Positions 56,770 to 64,000 of a stretch of DNA of 64,000 nucleotides are shown here, piece by piece. The notes beneath the pieces are model-generated. The model was not told the DNA's origin. It worked only from the letters and a program-made list of their open reading frames with translations, and did no database searches. The position numbers and the translations under genes were made by a program. Each line of letters begins with the position of its first letter. The stretch's first letter is position 1. Source of the stretch: Clarireedia homoeocarpa (Eukaryota; Ascomycota; Leotiomycetes; Helotiales; Rutstroemiaceae); assembly GCA_001465935.1 (NCBI GenBank), contig LNKV01000009.1, positions 372,001 to 436,000 on the forward strand, in the 5' to 3' direction.

Positions 56770-58302
56770 CGATGCGGTGGCAACTATAACGGTCTCCGTT
56801 ACTCCATTAGACTTGTGGAGGATCGGTTATGCCTACGCATTTGTAATTCAAGGTCGGCGATGGATTGCCGACGATGTACTCTACCTTGATCGCTTGAAAG
56901 CCTTATATTGGCTACCTTTTCTAAGTCAACATGGCACGGAGGAGAATCTAGCCTCAGGATGGCAGTCAGTGTATAATAGGCAACGAATGGATGGCCACAG
57001 CAACACATCGAAGATCTCTTGGATCCCTCCAACGAGCGAGGTAGTAGGACAAACTCTGGGTTCATTGAATGAGGAATGATGTTATTTATATTTCAACAAC
57101 ACGTGAAATTTTGCACACCCAAGCGGTAAAAGTCGACGCAACTCAACCCTTGCTTGACTGTGGCGCTGGTATCATAATAGAGCTTGGGGCCAGATACAGG
57201 ACGCCCCCAAGTCATGGTCGAACTGGCACGACATGCCCACTTTAGAATGCGGTACAACTTTGGAGTTCCTGTTTGTCGTTTCCGCCGAAGTCCTGTAAAA
57301 GGGCCGTTCTGAAGCTCGGGAGGAGGACACCGATCCAGTCCGTCACATCTGAGTACCGGGCTTGCCCAGCTCTATATCTCGTAAACTCAACGGGCCAATG
57401 TTCCGTCATATGCTGAATGACCCATGGGCGTTTGGGCTTTCGTGACTGGACGAGTTATGATCGTCCGAATCGGTGAAGATGCTGGATTGATAACAGTGCG
57501 CGCTCTATATTTAGATGTTACGGTGCCGCTCCACAACACAACGAACCTCCAAAAGTGGACCGAATTGTGTAGGGACACGGGTACATCCACAGCACAGGTA
57601 AGTTTCACTTGTCTTCCTTCAAGTGATACCGTCGCTTTTCATGTTGGATTCGCAAAGATCGCGATACTACAGACACCAGCTCATGCACGGTTGTATATTG
57701 CTGACCTTCATCCCATCTCCTGTGCCATGTATGCATGCCGTAGGCTGTCGACATCCAAGATGCCCAGGAAAGCACGGATCCAGAATTGCGCATGAATTGT
57801 AAGCGCTGGGCGAGTCCAAAGTAGACTAGCAGCTCATATCCATGTCCTCGGTTGGAAGAATGGGACGATCTGATTTGCCAGTTCTCGCATAGGCGGGTGA
57901 AAGACATCATGCATATCAACGTCGAGTAATCCAATCGTGGGGCATGCCAAATTTGGGCCATGGAGGTGGTGTAGCCAGAATGTGTCCACCGCGTGTGAGG
58001 CACCACCTGAACGTCTGGTACCCTGGACCATGCTCAAAAGCAGCAATCCTCCCCCCTTCTGTCGAAATCCCACGGACTCGACCTAAGGGGATGGCCCGAT
58101 CACCGTAGAATTTATTTTATGATGTGGGAGGCCTCATCTTATCTACGATCCAAACTTGGGTCCGGATGTGTCCACAGGAGAATTCGTCGCCATAAGACGA
58201 AGGTCGGGACTCTCTTGCACTCCGAGTGCTGGGCGTTGATGTGGACTGTTGTTCTTCAGGTCTCTGTTACTATTTATGGGACAGGTAGACCTCGACGCGA
58301 CG
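56770..58302. other. Intergenic, 1.5 kb
   Basis: Between FMC1 and the proline-rich gene, both plus strand. Open frames at 57605-58006 and 57834-58073 (minus) overlap in different frames and show no domain. No RNA gene or repeat recognised. Confidence 0.5.
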
Positions 58303-61300
58303 ATGCAGCCTCGTAGAGATCAAGGTGTGCGACGGAGGATGGAGTTAAATCCCCTCACAACTTCTCTCCAGATCGCACCGGCCTCTCACCAAACTCCAAT
58401 TTCTGGCAATTTGAGCGCCGTGTTTGGGTACAATCCGTCGCAATACAATACACCATTAAGCTCTGTCCGGCAATACAACCCCTCACAATGGACCGCATCA
58501 CCAAGTGTGAGCGGAGGCTCAGACAATTCCCATTACCCTGCTAGGCAGCCTCACGATTCAGATGGTACTTGTTCCTAATGACTTCCTTCCAATGGATCTT
58601 AACTTGATTGCGTTTGCTTTGATGTATGGGGAAATAGCTAACTAAGCAAACAGTAGTTGTTCCAGCTCCACCGCCATACTCACCACCTCGAAGTAACAGG
58701 CCCGCAGGCGCCTCAGATGAGCCTTTAACTGCAGTTTCTTCTGCGCCGCAGGTATATCGTTTATCTCCCGACACCCCGCATACTCCGGCACCGAGCACTC
58801 CTCATCCAAATTATCCTCCTCCTCCAACTGGTCGGTCAAGAGCGGGGTCGAGCGATAGACCCCATGGCATATTCAGCTTCTCGAGGAGGTCGACGCACAA
58901 TTCAGAGAATTCTAGAATGTCGCCACCAGTAAACAGGGATCCAGTTCCACCAGTGCCGTCCATACCAAGAAGAGCTATGGAGCCATTGCACTCCGAAGAA
59001 CAACCTCCTCCAATCAACATACAGCCTCCTGCTTCACGCCGCGCTGCTTCCGCTGGGGCTATTAACACAAGTTCTCCCGCACGCTCGCGCGATCCGTCGA
59101 CTACGAGATGGCAACCAGGTATGCCTTTGCCTCCTCCGCCACCTTGCCCCCCTCCACCTCCAAGATCCCAAAGTATGACCCGAACGATGGACGGTATGTC
59201 ATCTACAACCACACCCACGCGAAGACCTTTACCAACGACGTCGTTGGAGACAGTACCACCAACCCCGCTCTCTGCCACAATGCCGGACGTAGGGTCAGCG
59301 ACACTCCCAGCGGCACTCCCAGCGCCATCGCCTGCGGCTAATTGGCCTGCAGAGAGCGGAGCTGGGTCGTCTCCTCGAAGGGGGCAGGCTACTAGTCCTG
59401 CGCTTCATCTAGACACTTCGAGTGCCACTTCTAGTCCAGGGCCAGATTCGGTGTCGGAGTCAAGCTCCTCAAGTCTTGCGAGGTCACGAGCAGTAAGAGG
59501 GGAGAAATCTATACGTGAGAGAAGAAGTGAAAGCAGGCAAGGTCGGACCGCTTATCCCATGTCGGCAATTGAGCCCTCAAATAATCCTTGGGCAGAAGCC
59601 ATCATCCCAAGTGATATTGTTGTACCTCTTGTTAAGCCGCAACCTATTCCCCGTGCTACTCCAAGGAGTGGGAGATCTTCCAATGTTTCGGAAACGCCTC
59701 GATCCTCAAGCCTTGCGCATCATAATCTGATGACACCAGACCGGGGAATATTAACTTCCACTGATTCTAGGGGCTCAACTCCTCGACCAGTAGCCCCCAC
59801 CCCTCCTTTCTCACCCGAGAGTATCAGATCGAGCACAGTAGACCGATCGCCAGCACTCCCACCAAAATCATTGCCAACTCCCCCGCCACACACAGGCGTC
59901 TCTCAAAAGTCCCACACTAGCAGACCCCCTTCCCTAATTATTCCTCGTAACGAATCGAGGGTTTTGCCTCCCTCTACTCCTTCACGACCGGCAACGGGGA
60001 AGTCTGTGTCAAGCCTAATGTCTCACTTAACACCTGGTGATGATTTTGCTCGCGCCGCAGCCGAGAGACATGAAATATTTGTACAAAGAGAGGCCAGTGC
60101 TACGACAGATACTGATAGAGTGCGAATTTTTGCTGAATTCATTGTCAACGAGTCTAGAATACGGAGAGATAGATATGCCTTGGCAATCGACGCCATGGGG
60201 TCCGAGATTCTAGAACTGACACGCGATTTATTTCGGCCTAGTAATCGGCCACGGAGGGATTCAACGGTTTCGAGGACTAGTGAATATACGCCCCAGTCCT
60301 CTGTGGAACCACGATCACATAGAGGCTCACTAAATGGAGCTATCAAAGATAATACACAGCAGTATCCGCAACCCAGATCAGGCTCAAGACCTCCTTCAAG
60401 ACCAGGATCGCGATCGAATTCGAGACCCGGATCTAGGTCTAATGACGCAGGTTCGTCTTCTCCTTCGTTCACACGATCAGAGAGACCAGAAACGCAGTGG
60501 TGGTCGGGGTATATGCCTTCTTTATCGCCAATCCCTAGTATGAGCGTCAGTGAAGCTCTAGACGGTGCTGATTCAAGAGGAAGACCTGCTAGCAGATGGT
60601 GGGAAGTCAGTCAGATTGGGTCAGATGGAGTACCTTCGTCAAGGTTCGAAAGATCAAAACGAGAATCCAAATATATGGGCATGCCAAAAGAACTTCGGGA
60701 AGCTTTACAGTATGGTGAAGGCGATCAGGCTTCTCCATCTCCTAACAATTTATCTGGAGAGGTGGTCAATCTTGCCCATCTCGGGCCCAATGAATATCCA
60801 CAGGAGAAAGTTGGTCTTCATGATGCAAATGAAGTATCCCCAGTTTCTCATCCCGCAGCGAACTCGCCAGCCTACATTCCACCAACGCCCTTTACGCCCA
60901 ATCCAAATCATCTTGATGTGTCCCGACTAGTCACACTGCCTCCGCCATATCCTCGTCATTACCCAGCTGTGAACAACAATCATCCAGATCTTACCACTAT
61001 CAGGACGACTGTGCGTACACTGAGCGATATTTCTGAAGTGACAGCTACAAAAGAACGATTCCTAAAAGATAGTGCCCAACTACTGGCTGACCAAGAAAGC
61101 GCCGTCAACAAGCGCCGTGCCTCCCTTCGCCTCCGCATCCAACGAGACATAGAGGCAGGCTCAATAACATACGCTGATGCCGCCGCACAGGAAGCCGAAG
61201 CCAAGACTGCCGAAGTGATCAAATCTAAGGAATCTGCCAAGGTTGTCTTCGAGCTCTTCCAGTCTCAAGTTGTTCTTCCTGTGAACGATCTCCTCATGTC

Positions 61301-62186
61301 TCGAATCCAATCGGCAACGGATCTTTTCGAGCAACTTCGTGGACAACTATTCTCAGATTCGCAGGACCAGAATCCCACCTCTACTCAGGAAGAGGGTGAT
61401 GAGCAACCGGAGCTAATTGAAAAACTGACCCTATTAAAGTGGATTTTTGAAGCGCGTGAACAACTCCACCGCGAAGTCTACGATCTTCTTTCCGACCGCA
61501 ACGATCGCTACGCCGAAATGATAATAACACCCTATCGGCTTGCCAACAATATCGAAAAGGTGCGCGGTGCAGAAGCCTTTTTTCAAGAAGACGGAATGAA
61601 ACGCAAACAAGCCTTCGAATCCGAAATCCTCAAGCGAACAGAAGAATTCATGAATATAATTGAAGAAAATGTCGTTCGCGGCGTCGAAGTGCAACTCGGT
61701 GCATTCTGGGACATCGCTCCATCTCTCTCGCGACTCATCGAGCAGATCCCAGAAAATCTCAACGGTTTCATGATTCAGATCCCCAAAGACGAATATGATG
61801 AGAACCCGTCATATTTCGAGTTCCCCATGCAGTATTTGTATACGCTGCTGCAACATACGGGGAAATCGACCTATCAGTTTATCGAGAGTCAAACGAATCT
61901 GCTGTGTTTGTTGCATGAAGTGAAGGTGGGTGTGACGGTCGCAAATTGTAGGTTGATGGCGACGCAGAGGGTCGCGCAGGGGGAAGGCAGGGAGGAGGTG
62001 GAGAAGGAGTTAGTGGCAGTTAGGCACGAGGAGGAGGGAAGGTTGACGGATGATTTGAAAGGAAAGGTGGGGGTTGTGGAGGAGTTATGGAGGAGTGGGT
62101 TGGGGAATGGGTTGGAGAGTGTGAGGGGTAGGATTTTGTCATGGTTGAAAAGTGTGGGTGGTGAGTTGCCCGAAGATGAAGCTTGA
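58303..62186 (+). CDS. Large Pro/Ser-rich protein with helical C-terminus, unknown
   Basis: No family recognised. Model: 58303-58564 plus 58654-62186; 1264 residues, joined by a 89-base intron (GTACTT donor, CTAACTAAGCAAACAG acceptor) that restores frame as SDVVVPAPPPYSPP. Residues 1 to about 530 are mostly disordered and rich in Pro, Ser, Arg and Thr, with SH3-ligand-like runs (PGMPLPPPPPCPPPPPRS) and PPPY-type motifs. A short helical block (AERHEIFVQREASATTDTDR... IDAMGSEILELTRDL) follows, then a second disordered part. The last 380 residues are dense alpha-helix (DQESAVNKRRASLRLRIQRD, FELFQSQVVLPVNDLLMSRI, LTLLKWIFEAREQLHREVYD). Such architecture fits a cortical or signalling scaffold (inference only). 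An additional 5' exon cannot be ruled out. Confidence 0.78.
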
Positions 62187-63320
62187 TCTACTGGTGTTGC
62201 ACAGTAGGGACATAAGTGAATGGAAATGAGCGATATGGAGTTATGATATGCTTGGTATATAAGCAGTGTTGGAAAAAGAAGATACGGTTTTCAATGTAGA
62301 TATTCAATTCTTAAGGTCGGAAAAACGGAGTGTGGAGGACTTTCATTGGTTGGAACACCGTGGGGGAATAGGGAGTATACAGGACACCAAACTTTTTAGA
62401 AGGGGGGGTCTTTTTTTGTGGTTGTTGCATTTCGATACCCCCTTATTTTTGTCGAGGCTTTTGGACACAATATACAAAATTTATATCCTTCTGTAACGTC
62501 TTCGCTGCTAGATATAGAATGTCCTGCCGTTGGTGATGAACTATTGACGGTATAAGTCTTAGGGATTTATTTATCCAAGAACTTCTGATACACCACTAGA
62601 GAAGAGACGGAATCTCAGAGCAATCAATGTTAACGAATGTGTATATTTATGGATCTACATGACTACCTAAATATCTATCTATAATAGTACAGGTCTCAAT
62701 CAATCACTCAATCATTCCGCCAACCTTCTTTCCCTCACAAGAGGGTTGTTGTGAATTGAATAGAATATAACCTGATTTGTGTGTGTGTTTGATCATAAAG
62801 GAGGATTAGACTGTGTTTCCCATTTTGGTTTCCTAACAACTCCTTTGCCCCTTTTGTAGTCTGTTTATGTTCGTGACTTTCGTAAAAATGTGTTGTTGTG
62901 TTATTTGTGTGGTTTCTTTTTCTTTCCGTTTGGGGTGTATACAGAATTAAGTGTTTGGGAATGTTGAAGGAGATTGATAATAAGAGTTGAGTTCATGATG
63001 ATGGATTGTCATCGGGTAGTAAGAAGTAGTAGTGTATATAGATAAGTAAATAATCTGCGAACAGAAGGCTCTGTATGAACCCCCTTGTGTTGTGCTGAGA
63101 ATAAAAATGCCTGGTGGATGTCATGTCATGTAATATCATATCATATCATATCATATGTCGAAACGAAGGTCGTCGTTCGTTCGGGCTGAGGGAGTTTGAG
63201 AAATAAATAAAATCACCATCTCGTACTCCATCTCGCGCCTTCTTTCGTCTTTATACATACCACATCATCATCATCATCTGCTCCATCCCACCACTCCTTC
63301 AGCACCCCCTGCTTTAACCG
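62187..63320. other. Convergent intergenic with CATAT microsatellite
   Basis: 1.13 kb, AT-rich, between the proline-rich gene and the edge gene. CATAT units near 63134-63159 and CAT units near 63265-63279. No gene supported. Confidence 0.6.
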
Positions 63321-64000
63321 TCATAAATATCTCCAATCGTTGCCTTCGAGTTCAACCAGCATCGTCTGTCGATCCGGTAACTCCGCCACGCCGGATTTCG
63401 GCTGTGCGATTCTTTGCGCGGTCATAGCTTGCTCTATATGTGTTTCTTTGGGTGTAGTAAGTTGCTTGCTAATGTTGTATTGAGGGGTTTGCAGCGCGTG
63501 GCTTGTTAGAGGTGTTTGCTGCTGCTGCTGCTGCTGTTGTTGTAGGGTGGTGTTTTCCTTTGATTTTCTTTTCGGTGTGTTATTAAGATGGGGTCGAGGT
63601 GTTGATGTGATGATGGTGGTTTGTTGGGAGGGAATGCCTTCCTTGATAGTACTTATTCGTTGTGGTGTCCCTCGTTTGACTTCTCGACGGAAGAATAGAG
63701 GAGGATCTTGATCTGGAGTGTGTTGAATGCTGTCGTTTGAAGCACTTCTATGCAGCAATTCGTGGTGACGCCATGGATCATAGCTGGGTTTAGGTTGTGC
63801 GATCTCGACGACAGTTGCAGTATGTCTATGAGTGCTAGGGTTCTTCTGAGTATGCGAATCACGAGGTGGCATAGGTCTCAGGCCGGCAGTAGGTACAAGC
63901 CAGTCGTTGTTTTGTTGCGAATGCCAGGATTCATAGCTAGTCGCTCTTGTCAAGTGGTTTCGGGGATTTGTCCAGTTGGCATATGAATCATGTTGTGAAT
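63321..64000 (-). CDS. C-terminal part of an unknown Gln-rich protein, 5' end beyond window
   Basis: An open frame from the right edge to the TGA at 63321-63323, at least 226 codons, with no in-frame ATG at a convincing start; the frame stays open through base 64000 (SQHDSYANWTNPRNHLTRAT), so the gene begins outside. Composition is hydrophilic, rich in Gln, Thr, Pro, His, with repeated aromatic spots (YESWHSQQNNDW, SYDPWRHH) and a run of about nine Gln. The C-terminus is ELEGNDWRYL. No domain is seen. It might be one exon of a larger regulatory or adaptor protein; the function is unknown. Confidence 0.6.
   Translation of the reverse strand, partial: SQHDSYANWTNPRNHLTRATSYESWHSQQNNDWLVPTAGLRPMPPRDSHTQKNPSTHRHTATVVEIAQPKPSYDPWRHHELLHRSASNDSIQHTPDQDPPLFFRREVKRGTPQRISTIKEGIPSQQTTIITSTPRPHLNNTPKRKSKENTTLQQQQQQQQQTPLTSHALQTPQYNISKQLTTPKETHIEQAMTAQRIAQPKSGVAELPDRQTMLVELEGNDWRYL

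Noticed and set aside
57605..58073. Overlapping minus-strand frames downstream of FMC1
   Set aside because: No conserved domain and no convincing introns to join them; could be a decayed gene, but nothing proves it.
1..64000. tRNA or rRNA genes
   Set aside because: Reading the intergenic stretches I found no A-box/B-box pair with cloverleaf pairing; a covariance-model scan would be decisive.

Overview
This window is nuclear DNA of a filamentous ascomycete. The evidence is short introns with GT...CTAAC...AG signals, genes on both strands with separate promoters, and protein families typical of Pezizomycotina (an RGG-rich Argonaute, a fused Nup98-Nup96 gene, a cell-wall-directed CE8 esterase). 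The protein texture suggests Leotiomycetes, perhaps a Sclerotinia/Botrytis relative; that placement is inference, not a database result.

Layout. 0-11 kb holds housekeeping genes: a beta-carbonic anhydrase cut by the left edge (-), ribosomal protein eL8 (-) divergent from the tRNA 2-thiolation enzyme NCS6 (+), an RraA-like aldolase family protein (-), a GRAM/WBP2-like protein (+) and the complex III hinge subunit QCR6 (+). 12-14 kb has an SLC49/FLVCR-like MFS transporter. 14-18.2 kb is a gene-poor block with an 83-bp, eight-copy tandem array and several microsatellites. 18.2-26.3 kb carries a vacuolar-type Ca2+/H+ exchanger, the telomere-capping protein STN1, a DNAJC9-type histone/Hsp70 co-chaperone and a secreted CE8 pectinesterase-like enzyme. 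A 0.33-kb MITE-like element lies in the esterase promoter region, followed by a 72-bp minisatellite. 27.8-30 kb is a 14-TM-type MFS efflux pump, and 32-35.3 kb an Argonaute with an intact DEDH tetrad. 36.4-37.3 kb encodes a small, probably secreted, cysteine-containing protein of unknown function. 38.8-40.7 kb is an uncharacterised membrane protein. 42.8-49.2 kb is NUP145/NUP98-96, 50.2-51.2 kb centrin (CDC31), 52.1-54.0 kb epsin. MRX8 (EngB-type mitochondrial GTPase) and FMC1 (ATP synthase assembly factor) diverge from a 215-bp promoter holding four 13-bp repeats. 58.3-62.2 kb is a long proline/serine-rich protein, and a partial glutamine-rich protein runs off the right edge.

There is no operon or obvious biosynthetic cluster. 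The links between neighbours are shared divergent promoters (eL8/NCS6, both translation; MRX8/FMC1, both mitochondrial; NUP145/CDC31). I saw no tRNA, rRNA or CRISPR. The least ordinary material is the 83-bp array with its dimeric order, the MITE upstream of the esterase, the non-canonical HYT site of the Nup98 autoproteolytic domain, and the small secreted protein.
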